Counted from the first letter of the stretch, positions 7,206 through 18,650 are shown. The stretch: DNA of 64,000 nucleotides from Colius striatus (GCF_028858725.1 NC_084772.1:21243548-21307547); one strand, 5' to 3'. Numbers and translations are program-made. Notes: a model not told the origin generated them from the letters alone.

Positions 7206-8500
7206 CGTGGTGTGAGCCCAGAGCTCGTCCTGGGAGCTCCCGTGGCCCCTGCACAGGGGCAGGGCCGGCTCCTGCACAAGGGCTGCTGGAAAAACTGAGC
7301 GTGGGCTTGAGGGAGCTGAAGGCAGCTTTTGTAAATAGGGCTCCAGCTCCCACGGGGACAGGGGTGGGCAGGGCTGGGGGTGGGAGGGAGAGAGAGGGGA
7401 GCTTTTTCCAGGGGGAATGCCCTGGGGGCTGGGTGAAGTGGTTTGGGAAGAGGGACAAAGAAGGTGCTGATGGCTGCAGAGGTGCTGGCCTGGCCCAGCG
7501 CCCAGGGCTGCTGCAGGAGGAGCACAGGGGGAAGAGGAGGGGCTGCCCCTGCCCTGTGCCATGTGGGCACACCTCACACTGCTGTCTGAGCCAAACTGGG
7601 CTGGGTTTGGCCTGGCACATCAAGGACTCGCTGTCTTGGGAGGCCAGCAGTATCAGGGATGCACAGGGCTGGGCTCAGGGTGCAGGCTGGGCTATGGCTG
7701 TGCTGAACACACCTGGCTGCAGGGGAGAGGGGCTGGTCTGGGCAGCCTGGCAGGCAGGCACGTGCCCCAGGGGAGCTCACAGCAAGCTCCTGTTCTGCTG
7801 CCTGGGACAAGACCCTCTGTGCAAATTCCAGCCATGGCTGGGCCAAGGTGAAGGCACAACCCTCAGGTTCCCTGGCCTAGCAGCCAGCCAGCTCTGGCAG
7901 TGGCAGGGCTTACACTCTTCCACAGCAGCTGCTTTCCACAGCTCTTTGGGTTGGAACTAATTTTTCCCTTCCCCACCTCACAGCAGGGATTCTCTCCCTG
8001 TGCCAAGTATGAGTGGAACTGCCTCCCTTGGCTCCCTGCAGGGGCTGGCTGTGAAAACAAGTGCCCCAGGGTAGGTTTCTCCCGAGGGAATGGTGTTTTT
8101 CAGTGTAAACTGAAGAGCACTGAAGTGGCTTTTCAGGAAATGGTGATAAAAATAGCCCTGAGAGCCCTTGTGAGTGTAAGGGCAGAGCTGTGGCATCCCC
8201 ACACACTGGATGAGGAAGGGGAGCTGAGCTGCAGGGGCTTGGGCTGTGCTCCCACCAGCACTGGGTACTTCCACTGCAACCCAGCAGCCTGGGTACCCCC
8301 CTTCCAGCTAGAAGTTGGTGCCAGGCATAGAGAAAAGGTACCTGAACTGCTCAGTCCTGGCAGGCAATTCCTTCCAAGCATGTCGGGGGGTCATGCCACA
8401 GCCTTGCTCTCCTCTGCCAGCCTGGGGCTGGGAGAAGGCACTCAAGGGGCAAAAAAGTCTCCAGCTACTGCAAGAACAGTTCTGAGACAGGTTAGAAAAC
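7206..8500. other. Intergenic region between the convergent CDT1 and APRT 3' ends
   Basis: About 1.3 kb, G-rich on the plus strand in its first part, with a G-quadruplex motif at 7361-7388. No convincing coding sequence; the open frames here lack recognisable domains. Confidence 0.6.
7361..7388 (+). promoter_or_regulatory. G-quadruplex / MAZ-like G-rich element downstream of CDT1
   Basis: Six runs of three or more G separated by one or two bases (GGGGTGGGCAGGGCTGGGGG, then TGGGAGGG). It starts about 170 bp after the CDT1 poly(A) signal, on the CDT1 sense strand. G-rich MAZ-type elements are known to slow polymerase and help termination between close genes; that role here is inference. Confidence 0.55.
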
Positions 8501-9683
8501 ATAAAAACAAGCCAACATTTATTTCACCAGTGAGTTCAGCCCCTGCTAGGACAGGGACATGGTCCCTACTGTTTTCAGGTGTGTGGAAGTTTTGGCACCC
8601 TGGTTTCAGCTACTCCAGGGACCAAAGTGAACCAAGTCCCAGGGAGCATCTCCCAGCCCATCATCCATCTCCCGACCCCAGGGAGCCCACTGCAACTCAG
8701 CTGCAAGCACACTTCCTCTTTCTTTCCTGTGGCCTATCTGACACCAAACACATGGACCTTTCGACAGCCAGAACACAGCAGGAGGAGGCAGCAGCAGCTG
8801 ATGCTGCAGGAGAGCAGGAGTTGTGCTAAACCCAAGCTGCCAGCCCTGGCTGGAGTGCTGGGGTAGGTGGCAGTGCCACAGGACAGAGGGCAGGTGAGAA
8901 CCCTGGGTCCCCTTCCTCACTGCCTGTCACCCAGCTGTGTGCTACTCATGATTGCTCCTAGTTTTGCAAAATCCACCACCAAGAGCCAGCCAGCAGTGAG
9001 GGAAGGCAGACTGCTTCCTACAGCACAGACCTTCAGCTTCCTGCAGTCTCAAGGGAAGGAGACCACGAGCCAAGCTGCCATGCTGTTTGGAGCTCAGCTC
9101 TGCCAGCAGCTTCTGAGGCTGCTTCCTGATTTAAGGACCATGAGCTGGGCAGGCCTTTAACTCTCCTTAACAAGCACCATATTAGTGCAAAAGCAACCTA
9201 CTGTGGTGTGAGCACCAGCCAGACCCTCTCCCCTGAGGTCAAACATGGAGGGATTTATCCCTTGGACAGACACTTGTTTTGGTGTTACTCTGGCAAAGCT
9301 TTTGCCAGGTTCCCGAGCTGCTGACGAGGCTTGGCTCAACCAAGAGGGAATGTTGCCCCCCCCAAGCTATGGGAGCTCTCCTGCCTCTGCAGCAGGGTTT
9401 TCACTTTGGTCTCCTAACAAAAGCATAATTCAGTGAAGCTGCATCTTGGTCTCCACGTCCCAAAACAATCAGACTCTTCCTTCTTCCCAAAAAGGACCCT
9501 TAGAATCAACACACCTCAATCTGTGCCATGGGAAATAAACATGATTGATGATTGTGTAGCATCTGGCCAGCATTAAAATGATAGGTTTCCTCCCTGCCCA
9601 CCCCCCTGTGACATCAAGAGTCACTAAATAAAGCCCTAGACTGGTTCCCAGCTCAGGGCTGCATCCCCTTGCCCTGCTCCTCC
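8501..9683 (-). other. APRT 3' untranslated region (inferred)
   Basis: Single-copy sequence between the APRT stop codon and the candidate poly(A) site. No coding potential or transposon recognised. Confidence 0.5.
8518..8523 (-). terminator. Probable APRT poly(A) signal AATAAA
   Basis: TTTATT on the plus strand reads AATAAA on the minus strand. The next bases on the minus strand are U/GU-rich (TTGTTTTTATGTTTTC), a good downstream element. It would give APRT a 3'UTR of about 1.2 kb. No closer AATAAA or ATTAAA was found between it and the stop. Confidence 0.6.
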
Positions 9684-9826
9684 TCAGTCATACTGCAGCA
9701 GAGAGTAGAAAGGGACGGCCCCAAGCTTTTCTGCCCCTTTCAGCAGCTTTAACTCTATGATCACCAGGCACTCCAGGACTTCAGCCTTCAGCCTTTTCAG
9801 CAGCTCACAGGCTGCACACATGGTAC
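9684..9826 (-). CDS. APRT: APRT exon 5 (C-terminus and stop)
   Basis: Encodes [20 protein letters not shown] and ends [10 protein letters not shown]-stop (TGA at 9686-9684), the same tail type as human (SLLQYE). Confidence 0.97.
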
Positions 9827-12650
9827 CTGCAGGACATGGAGGTTGAGCAGAGACACTGTCAGTGGAGGAGCAGTGCTGAGGGAAGCCTCAAACCTCCACC
9901 ACCATGGGTTACCCAGACACTTCTCTCACCTCCAGTTGCAAGCAAGTCATCCACAATGACTACTTTTTGTCCTGCTTCCACAGCATCACTCTGGATTTCG
10001 AGTTCAGCCTGCCAGGTAGAAAGAGGAGGAGCTTCATTTTAGCCCTGCCTCACAGAGAAACACTTTGCAAACTGCTAACACGTGGAAGCAAACGAGTCTC
10101 CAGCGAGCTCACCCTTCGCACCTGCAGCCCTCACACGCTCGTGCTACAGGGGAGTGCCAGGGGAAGCTACAGTGGGTTAGGGGATTGCTGGGCCAACCCT
10201 CTGGCACCTCAAGATCCTCAATATTCAGCAAGTAGTTACAGTCCTATTGTGAAACCTTATCCCAGCAGCTCTCCAGTGGAGGGAATCTCCTGTAATGCCT
10301 TGGGAACATTGCCTTCAGAGTACAGCTGAGCCAGATCTAACCCCTCAGAGACATGTGCTGTGGCTGAGGAACTTGCCCCACGCAGGGGTTGGCCCAGACA
10401 ATCCTGGTAGCTAAGGCCTGGCTTTGGCATCCTTGGTTGCCAGCGGTGGGTAGCATGTCATGAGGCTTAACCCTCTGCTCCTTAAGCAGAGAGGCTGTGG
10501 TGTTAGGAGAGGAGCCATGCAATGAGAGCAGCTTCTTACAGCACTTACTGGAAGAATGGGAAACACACTCCATGGTCATGCCCCTGAATTCAAGCCAAAG
10601 AAAGCCATTTAGCACCAAGTTTTAGCTTCCCCCCTCCTCCCCAAAGAACCCCAGCACTGCTCACTGACATAGACCACGTGCCCATGGCTGGGGGAGGGAG
10701 CTGCTGTGCTGGGGCATGGGGCAGCTCAGCACAGCTCCTGAAGCTTGTGCAATGCCAGACTGATGTGAAACCTATCTTGGAGACCCCCCCCAGCTGGTTT
10801 TACCACCCCATTCCTTCACAGACACCCCCCACCAGCCCTGCATGGCCCAGCCTGGAGCCCTGCTCCCTGCCCTTACCTTGCCATACTCCAGGGCGTAGGA
10901 CACTGACTCGGTTGGGCCGGGGAGCTTCCCCTTCTTCCGAATTGGGATGAAGCCAATGCCCAGTCTCTGAGCCAGGGAGGGGCCTATGAGGAAGCCACGG
11001 GAGTCCAGGCCTGTGGGGAGCAGAGCAGCATCACAACTCACCGTGGAGCCGTTCAGCTGGGGGTGTCTTTGCAGGATCCTCCAGGTTTATCCTCCTGTGT
11101 TAAAGGGATCTCTAGATACAAGTTAGAATCCCAGCATGGTGGGGTTGGAAGGGCCCTACAGAGCTGCTCCAGCTCCAGCCCCTGCTCAAGCAGCTTCTCC
11201 TTGCACAGGGGCCACAGGAACGTGTCCAGGTGGGGTTGGAAACCTCCCGAGAAGGAGCCTCCACACCCTCCCTGGGCAGCCTGGGCCAGGGCTCCCTCAC
11301 CTCAGCACCAAAGGGGTTTCCACTTGTGTTTAAGTGGAACTTTCTGTGTTCCAGCCTGTGCCTGTTACCCCTTGTCCTGGCACTGGCCACCACACAACAA
11401 AGACTGGCCCCATCCTCTCACCACCCACCCTTTCTGTATTTCTCAGCATTGATGAGGTTTCCCCTCAGCCTTCTCTTCTCCAGGCTGATGAGCCCCAGGT
11501 CTGCAGCCTTTCCTCAGAAGCAGTTTCTGTGGGTTGTAAACACACCACACTCCTGCACAAGATGTGCTGCTGATGGGCTTTGGGGCACCACACTGGTCCC
11601 ATCAGCGTGTCTGACCTCCCCTCCAGCTCTCCTCCTTACAGATAAGCTCAGCACAGCCCAGTATCAGTTCAGCCACACAACCAGGGACTTTGTTTTGCTG
11701 AGGCACAGACTTCAGTTATCGTGAAGCACTTGGACCAGGTTTGATCCAGACTCCTTGAACTTTGGGCCCAGCCCCAGAACTGCCTTGCTAAGCACTTCCA
11801 TTCCCAGCTGCTTTCAGAGCCTTGTCACCACAAAGGCCGCTTCTGTTGGCTTCTTGTTGGCCCCCTTGAGAAGGAGAAGGTGCTGGAGCAGGGCCTACCT
11901 GCCATGGGGTCTGTGTGAGCCCTTGCAGACATTGCCTGTGAGACTTTCCATCAGACCTTCCTGACTCTTTTTAACAATGAAAGCAACCAGTTACAACATT
12001 GGCACCAGAGTATCATCACATGGCATCTGCCACATCCAAAACCAGTATTTCAGGAACCAACAGGAATAGGTTAAGGGTACAACCTGTCTGGTGTTACCAC
12101 AAGCTAGAGGCCCAGGCTGAGGTGATTCTGCTGTCCAGAGGCTACAGCATTTGCTGCCCCATTAGCAGGAGTCCTCCCACACCTGAGGACAGGCTGCTCT
12201 GCACGGGTGTTGCAACAGACACTCACCTGCAATAAAGTCGATTTTGGGGAAAGCTGCCCGCAAATGATCTTCCAGAAGATCAATCAAAGCCTTGAAAGCT
12301 GCGGGATCCTTCAGCAAGGGGCTGATATCGCTGCAAAGAGAGGGAGAGCAGTGAAGCTACCGAGGGGTGGAATGGTCTGGCTCCGAGTCCCGGGAACGTG
12401 GGTCCTGCCTGGTGCTGCTGGGCAACGGGCAGAGGAGCCGGCTGCGAGCCCAGGGCCTCGCTCCATCCCGGCCCCGCTCCATCCCCGGCCCCGGCTCCAT
12501 CCCCGGCCCCGGCTCCATCCCCGGCCCCGGCTCCATCCCCGGCCCCGGCCCCGCTCCACCCCGCCCGCACCGGAACAGCACGCCGGGCACCGGGAAGTCG
12601 GGGAAGAGCCGCAGCCGCTCTCGCACCCGCTGCAGCCGCTGCTCCGTCAT
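9684..12650 (-). CDS. APRT: APRT, adenine phosphoribosyltransferase (complete, 5 exons)
   Basis: The enzyme joins adenine to PRPP to make AMP and pyrophosphate in the cytosolic purine salvage pathway. Exons, in gene order, are 12650-12571, 12330-12227, 11010-10877, 10008-9930 and 9826-9684, giving 540 nt or 179 aa plus stop (human 180). Junctions are GT-AG; exons 1, 3 and 4 (80, 134 and 79 nt) have the human lengths, and exon 2 is one codon shorter. The protein contains [28 protein letters not shown], the hood segment [20 protein letters not shown] with catalytic Glu103, and the PRPP motif [13 protein letters not shown] at 122-134 (D126, D127). It ends SLLQYD. All active-site motifs are intact. 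The CpG-rich start suggests a housekeeping promoter. Confidence 0.97.
9930..10008 (-). CDS. APRT: APRT exon 4 (PRPP-binding motif)
   Basis: Encodes [15 protein letters not shown] and then [11 protein letters not shown], the PRPP-binding signature of type I phosphoribosyltransferases. 79 nt, as in human. Confidence 0.97.
10009..10876 (-). other. APRT intron 3
   Basis: 868 bp of single-copy sequence with good splice ends. Nothing else recognised. Confidence 0.8.
10877..11010 (-). CDS. APRT: APRT exon 3
   Basis: Encodes [32 protein letters not shown] and [10 protein letters not shown], with the adenine-site and flexible-loop residues including Glu103. Confidence 0.97.
11128..11535 (-). mobile_element. 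CR1 LINE fragment in APRT intron 2
   Basis: On the plus strand it reads as the complement of CR1: GGTTGGAAGGGCCCTACAGA, CCCTCCCTGGGCAGCCTGGG, TGTTACCCCTTGTCCTGGCA and CCTTCTCTTCTCCAGGCTGA. It is therefore in the same orientation as APRT. The rest of the intron (11536-12226) is single-copy with no feature recognised. Confidence 0.85.
12227..12330 (-). CDS. APRT: APRT exon 2
   Basis: Encodes [20 protein letters not shown] and [14 protein letters not shown]. One residue shorter than human in the loop before the IDFIA strand. Acceptor TTTGCAG|C, donor GCAG|GTGAGT. Confidence 0.96.
12459..12560 (-). repeat. 18-bp GC-rich minisatellite in APRT intron 1
   Basis: CTCCAT recurs at 12461, 12477, 12495, 12513 and 12531; the last four are exactly 18 bases apart with unit GGCTCCATCCCCGGCCCC. 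On the APRT sense strand this is GGGGCCGGGGATGGAGCC, with many G4 runs. It fills nearly half of the 240-bp intron, 10-110 bp past the exon 1 donor. Confidence 0.93.
12571..12650 (-). CDS. APRT: APRT exon 1
   Basis: Encodes [20 protein letters not shown] and VPGVLF plus two bases of Arg27. The donor is TTCCG|GTGCGG. The ATG sits in a CpG-rich region (GCCATGACGG read on the minus strand). Confidence 0.96.
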
Positions 12651-12800
12651 GGCGGGTCGCGGCCCGCGCTGCGCCGGGCGGGCGGAACGGCGGAACCCGC
12701 CCCCGACACGGCCGGGCCCGCCCCGCAGCGCCCGCAGCCCCAGCCCGGCCTCCCGGAGCCCCGGCAGCCGAGGCCTCAGCGCCTCAGCTCCACGGCTCTC
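12580..12800 (-). promoter_or_regulatory. APRT CpG-rich promoter
   Basis: Dense CpG sequence covering the APRT start and about 150 bp upstream, with GC-box-like CCGCCC/GGGCGG runs and no clear TATA box. It stops abruptly where the upstream CR1 copy begins near 12808. Confidence 0.6.
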
Positions 12801-12807
12801 GGATCCG

Positions 12808-13262
12808 TCAGGGCTGGGCACTCCCCCAGCTCCCTGGGAAGCCTGGCACAGGGCTGACACCCCTCTCAGGGAAACAGCTCTGCCTCAGCTCCAGCCTCAA
12901 CCTCCCCTGGAGCAATCTGAGCCTCTTGTCCTATCATTTGTTACTGGGGAGCAGAGCCTGACCCCCAGCTCCCTGCAGCCTCCCGTCAGGGAGTGTCAGA
13001 GAGTGCTGCTGTCTCCCCTCAGCCTCCTCTTCTCCAGGCTCAACACCCCCATTCCCTCAGCCCCTCCCCAGCCCCTTGTGCTCCAGCCCCTTCCCCAGCT
13101 CTGTGCCCGGCTCTGGCCACGCTGCAGCCCCTCAGTGTCCCTGTGGCAGTGAGTGAGGGGCCCGGCACTGAGCACAGCCCTGGAGCTGCAGCCCCTCAGT
13201 GTCCCTGTGGCAGTGAGTGAGGGGCCCAGCACTGAACACACTATTTAAGGTGTGACCTCCTC
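12808..13262 (-). mobile_element. CR1 LINE fragment directly upstream of APRT
   Basis: Complement of CR1 on the plus strand: CACTCCCCCAGCTCCCTGGG, GCCTCAACCTCCCCTGGAGC, CCTCCTCTTCTCCAGGCTCA and CAGCCCCTTGTGCTCCAGCC. It starts about 160 bp upstream of the APRT ATG and is in the same orientation as APRT. It includes a 64-bp tandem duplication (13121-13243). Confidence 0.85.
13121..13243. repeat. 64-bp tandem duplication inside the CR1 copy
   Basis: GCTGCAGCCCCTCAGTGTCC followed by CTGTGGCAGTGAGTGAGGGG begins at 13121 and again at 13185. The two copies differ at only a few positions. Confidence 0.9.
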
Positions 13263-16200
13263 AGGGCCAAACTCAGAGGTGTAAGAACTTCTGGGGTCCT
13301 GCTGGCCACACTGCTGCTGACACACGCCAGGATGTCCCCGAGCTCTGATACCCCACAGCCCCGATTCCCTGGTGCCTGGAGCTCTGGGAGCCCAGTTTAT
13401 GGTGTCTCAGTTTCCCCTCTGAAGCGTGTTCTGGTACCTGCAGCACGTGGAGCTGTTTCCCCAGCACACACAGCCCCGGGACCTTGCCTTGGCCCAGCCT
13501 GTGCCCAGGGGTTACACCGCGACTCCATTTCACCCCTGGCCAGCACCTCACATAGAGATGTTGATAAGGCTGAACCATTTCCCGCTCTCTGTCCCCTCCT
13601 GACCTCTTTGTGGCCCCCTTGGAATTGCATTTTGTGCTTGTTAAAACCGTTGCTTTGCGTTGTACCCCCGGGGCTGATAACAGCCCATCTGAGTGCCCTC
13701 AGCTACCAGCTCCTGGTGCCACTCATTCCCAGGGCAGGTCAGGGCACCCTCACACAGCTCCCAGGGGCCTGATAACAGTTTGCCTGTTGTGAGCTGGAGA
13801 TGTAGCACCGACTGAGGACAGATCTCCTCTTACATTAGCAAACACCACTTGGACCTGGGACAAATGCATCTGGGCACAACTCTGCACAAAGCAAAGGGCA
13901 GGTCTAGCCAGGTATTCAAAAGTGGACCCTGTGGGCTGAGTGCTGAGGGCTGCAGCAGCCTGGTAACAAGCACAGAGCTGCTCTCTCCTACCCTTGCTGT
14001 GCCAGTCACTCCCAACTGCTCTGTGGGTCCTTTGAGCTATGAGATGTGGCTCTGGCACAGGAGGAGAAGCTGGTCTCCTCTCTGACTTAGCTGTGACGAG
14101 CTCTTATGCACAGCACAGCTCAGCAGACACCTGATTCAGCCCACAGACCTGCATCTGACACATCCCATGGCATTGCACAGTTCCCAGAGCTCAGCTCAGG
14201 AAACATTCATTGCAGGCTGAATCCTCCACTGCTCTGTTTTGTTCCCAGCTCATCTCTAGACAGCAAAAGACACCTGTTTAAGGGATGTCTGCCAGAGCTG
14301 CAAACAGGGACAAGGTGAAGGGCAGTGCAAAGGTTGCTCCCTCTCTTGTCAAGCCCTCCCAGCCCACGCAGGAGTTCAGCCTGCCTCCTTCCACAGCCAG
14401 CCCCTTGCAGACTAAGATTTTCCCTGAAGTCAGTCAGATTATCTCTTTGGCACCAGAAAAATCCTCTGGAGCAGCTGTTCCAGTGAAGCAAACACAGATG
14501 GAGCACACAGCCTTCCACTGGAACAGGGGCTTCCCAACGCCCTCGCTCCCTCAGATGAGCTGGAAAGGTTTCTCTTGTAACCTTACCAACCATGACACTG
14601 GACAATGAGCTATTCCAGCAGCTCCTCTTCTTCCTGGCAGATGGAAGAGATGGAATTTATCTGCCTAGCCATGGAAATAAGCAGGAGCTGGGGAAGACAA
14701 ACTGCAGTGCAAACCCCAGGCACCCCTGCCTCACGCCTCTCCCTGACAGAGGAGCTGTAAGCTGGGGTTGGCATCACACTGTTGTTTGTGACTCCTACAT
14801 GACCACCAGCATCACTGCCAGAAGACATCACCTCATTTTTCTTGAGCCTAAGTGAGGTCCCAGGCCCCTCATGCCAACCAACCCCAGCCAGACCAGTGGC
14901 TCTCACCAGGATGAGCTCCCAAGGGCTCCCATCAGTCCCTTTGCATCCAGGAGCCGGTGAAGCAAAGCTGGGGGCACCTCTCCTCCCCTGCTGCAGGATC
15001 AGACACCATCAGTTCTGCCAGGGAGAACATAAAGGTTACACCAAATCAAACTTCCAGTGCTTCAGCTGCCAGGAACTATGGTGCATGCCAGCTCAGGTTA
15101 AAAAACCCCCATTTTTCAGACATCTGTCAGAACTTCACCTCATTAATCCTGTTCCAAAGGGCAGGAACTGCACCTACCAGCACAGGCTGCTGTTACCATC
15201 CAAAACAAATCACTTTTCCCTTTAATTGTTCAACCTTCCAAACAACAGAGCTGACTCCTACTGCAGTTTCCATCTGAAAAGAACTTTCCTAGGACTAATT
15301 TCCAAATGTGATGTCAAAGGACTTCAGCTCTGGAATATCACCGGGGAGGTGCCTCGACATCAGCTCATGGCTTTGGGGAGGTTTAGGGCTGTTCTGTGCC
15401 TGGCAGAGCAACTGCTGCCTCAGGTCTGGCCTCTGCCCCTGGGGTACTGTAGCAGGGGGACTGTGGCTTTGCACTCCTTTCTTTTTTGGACAGAGAGGTA
15501 ATCAGTGATTTAAAAGTACTTAAAAGTACTTTGAGAGTCTGTTATCAGCCGCTGAACACAGCAACTGGGGGTGTAACAGCTCGGGAGGCAGCTCTAATCA
15601 GCTTAACCAGGCAATTAGAAGAGCTGTGCTGAGTGTGGAAGTTTCTGTTCCGTTAAGGACTTTAAAACTTTAGTGTGAAGTGGAACAAAATGCCCCAAAT
15701 TTCAACACACCCCACAAGGGAAAAGGAGAACTGAAATTGCCTTTCAAACTCGCTGGGACGTTTCTATTTCAGCTGTAGAAACGTGCACTTTAAACTCATT
15801 TAATGAAAACACCCACATTTGAAATCTCTCCTTCCAGCAGCGGCAGGAGGCAGCTCCCCAGCCAGCTCCCTGGGCTCAGGCCCCAGGTGTCTGCACCTAC
15901 AAGAGACATTTGTCCCCACTAAAAGCAGTGAAGTGGTTCTGCCCTTCCACAGCACCCTCGTGTGCACAGAGCCGAACCCAGCCCCTCCTGCCCCTGCAAC
16001 AGCTTGGATCAGGCCCTGGGAGAGGACACAAAACTCCTTGCTCTCCTCTGGCCAGCCTGGCTGAGCTGGGAGGGGATTCTGAGTCCCATCCAGAACTAAT
16101 GGATTTGGCATGCGTTCCTGGCTGCTGGCAACTGGGCTGACGGGCTTTCAGCCTCCATCCCTTTCAGCTGGGAATCGTGCTACCAACCTACATATCACCC

Positions 16201-18209
16201 AGAAGGGTATTAAGTGACTCCAGGAGGTGAAAAAGGCGTAGAGAATCACATGCCAGCTGCCAGATTGGCTGTCTCCAGCAGCTGGATGGCAGAGGGTTTG
16301 TTACCACAGGCTTTTGGCTGAGGATCCGCTTTTATTTAGGATTTATATAATCCCAACTAGACTTTGAGCAACAACAACAACACCACCACTTTAAATGGTG
16401 GAAAGGGATAAAGAGAAAGTAGGCAAATGGAGTCTTTCCTCAGTGTTTGAAATAGCCAGTTTCCAAAAGAGAAAAAAAAAGAGCCTAAAATGGGATTTCA
16501 GCTCTTCCCTTCCAACTGTTCTTAAACCCTATAAGTTTAATTCAAGAAGCACTGCTGTGTCAGCTCCTGATAACATACACCCCCCCACACCCCTTCAAGT
16601 GCCACCAGAAACAAAAGCAAAAGTCCATTTCCAAGTACTACAACTGTTAAAGAGAAATGGAAAACATGCCACTCTAACTGCAAAACAGTTATCTGGAAGC
16701 TGGAGAAGCCCTCAAGAGTAACTCCTGGAGAGTAAAAGTGCATGCAGTTTGTAAAGCTTCCCAGTGGTGAGGATGACAGCAGGATCCCTGGGGAGAGATT
16801 TCTGGTCTAGCTGTGCCAAGAGCCTGCTGGCAACTCTGCAGACAATAAGCTGCCTCCCAGCACTGTCTTCCCCTCCAAGCCCTGATTCAAACCAGACTCA
16901 CCTTCGAAAGGGCTCTCCTCTGCTGCTGCAATGATTCCCCATGGTGACTGCAAAGATGTCCTTGTTGGAACAAAGAGCACTCCCCAAGCTTTGGGAGAGG
17001 CTCATCACGTCCTCTTCGCTCTCTGTGAAACCAGGAGGCTCTTGGATGCCAGTGTCCCGAGTCCAACAGCCCCCCTCTCAGCAATACTGGTTCCAGTTCC
17101 TTTAGTAAAAGCCCACTGCCATCCTCAGAGCTCACCTGAAAACTCAGTCCCCAGACACCACATCAGGTTTTATTAGCAGCTCTGGCTGTTACTCTCCACC
17201 CCAACGTGTCCATTTTCACTTGCAATACCTTGTGCCTTGGCCACTCATTTAAAAGGCAGAGCCTTGTTATCTTTCATCACTGCACTCAATACAGTTTGCA
17301 GGGCACTAACCTTGGCTCTAAGTGTTTGGAATTGATCTCCTGGTTTGCAGTTCCAGCGCTCAGATCCCCAAACTGTTGGTCCACAGAGACTAATTTGCCA
17401 CTGAAATAATCCATTTGTCGCTGCAGGATTTTGAGTCAAGGCTCCAGTTTGGCAGCCAGGGACTGGACACGCAGCAGGACTTGTGCCACCATTATTAGTT
17501 ACATCAATTTCAGGAGCTTCTCTGCGTGGAGGGTTGGATGATAACGCAGCCTCGGGGGCAGAGCTCAGCTAATGGGAAATTAAAGGCAAGAAGGAAATTC
17601 CTTGGACTCTTGGCCCAAGCAGACATGAAGCTTTTAGTGTTTAGCAGATGTATTTAAATACAAAGAAAGGAACATCACATAGAAGTCCTAGGCATCATCT
17701 TTCCTTTAGCTCTTGCAGCTTGAGGAAGGAAGCCACCAACAAACCAGCTTCACTACTGTAGGTTAAAGCCCCACCAGCCTCTGGCAGCTCCTGCAAAGCC
17801 AGCACCTGCCCCAGCATTGGCAGATCCCCAAACTGGGCAAATTGGGCAACCATCCCATGATCAGAGGCTCAGGGTAATTACTGGGGGTAGCTCTTGCAAT
17901 AGGTGCTGGCTGCTCTGTGAGCCACAGCAAGTGCTGGGGTGTGGGGGCTGCCAGGGCTCTGTGCCTGTGGCCACAGCCCCAGGCCACAGCTGCCCCTGGG
18001 CCCCAGAGCTGTCCTTGGGCAGTGGTGTGGGCTGGGAAGTTGATCCACCTTACAAATCACAGAGGGAAACCAAAACAGGCTATTTTTAAGCCAAGTCAGT
18101 CCCATGATGGGGAAGGTGTTATTGGTGAGGCTGCCCCAGAGCAAGGTGGTGCTCAGCTGTTTCACAGGAGGGCACAGGCAAATCACAGAATGTACTGCTG
18201 ATAAATTAG
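13263..18209. other. Intergenic region between APRT and the GALNS 3' end
   Basis: About 5 kb between the CR1 copy behind APRT and the farther candidate GALNS poly(A) signal. I see no exon of a known protein, RNA gene or large repeat. Small items are a CAA-type triplet run (16368-16380) and short A- and C-runs. Open frames on both strands are short and uninformative. Confidence 0.5.
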
Positions 18210-18215
18210 TTTATT
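18210..18215 (-). terminator. Candidate distal GALNS poly(A) signal AATAAA
   Basis: TTTATT on the plus strand. On the minus strand it is followed by TGTGATTTGCCTGTG, a GU-rich downstream element. Use would give GALNS a 3'UTR of about 2.5 kb. A second candidate lies at 19670-19675. Confidence 0.45.
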
Positions 18216-18537
18216 TTTCTTCATTAGTTCTTCATCTCACAACTTTAAAGCTGTACATCTTTGGGAAGGGCATTGATCTAAAGTTCCTGCCAGCTATCCA
18301 GCTGTAAAACTACCAACTACTCTTCTTATTTCAGTTTAAAGCAATATCTTCTTCACATTAAGCTTTGATCTTGAGTGACAAATAGCCACAAAGCAGACAA
18401 TAAACAGTCAGATCACTCAGAGCAGACAACCTTCTAGTGCAAAGTTCACTCTCAAAGTTCATCTCTATGTACTGAGAGATGATTTCAACGAGGACATTGG
18501 GGGCTGGATAACCAGACAGACACACAGTGTGATGGGA

Positions 18538-18650
18538 ACAGAATCACACAATCTCTAGGGTTGGAAGGGACCTCAAAAGCTCATCCAGTCCAGCCCACTG
18601 CCACAGCAGGACTGGCTAGAGTAGGTCACACAGGAACTCAAGGCAGCAGG
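18538..18650 (-). mobile_element. CR1 LINE 3'-end fragment
   Basis: Plus-strand ACAGAATCACACAATCTCTA and GGTTGGAAGGGACCTCAAAA are the complement of the CR1 3' terminus. It lies in the possible GALNS 3'UTR, same orientation as GALNS. Confidence 0.8.

Noticed and set aside
6646-7577. Repetitive minus-strand open frames (S-F-K-T-P / P-P-A-S-K-L) opposite the CDT1 3'UTR
   Set aside because: They are translations of the 31-bp minisatellite, which shifts frame at each copy. Not a repeat protein.
12280-12570. Minus-strand repeat peptide (G-A-G-A-G-D type) in APRT intron 1
   Set aside because: Product of the 18-bp minisatellite, which is a multiple of three and so keeps frames open. It lies in an intron.
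12808-13262. Long plus-strand frames upstream of APRT as a possible gene
   Set aside because: They translate an inverted CR1 fragment.
16368-16390. Run of AAC/ACC triplets
   Set aside because: Short imperfect microsatellite with no further context.
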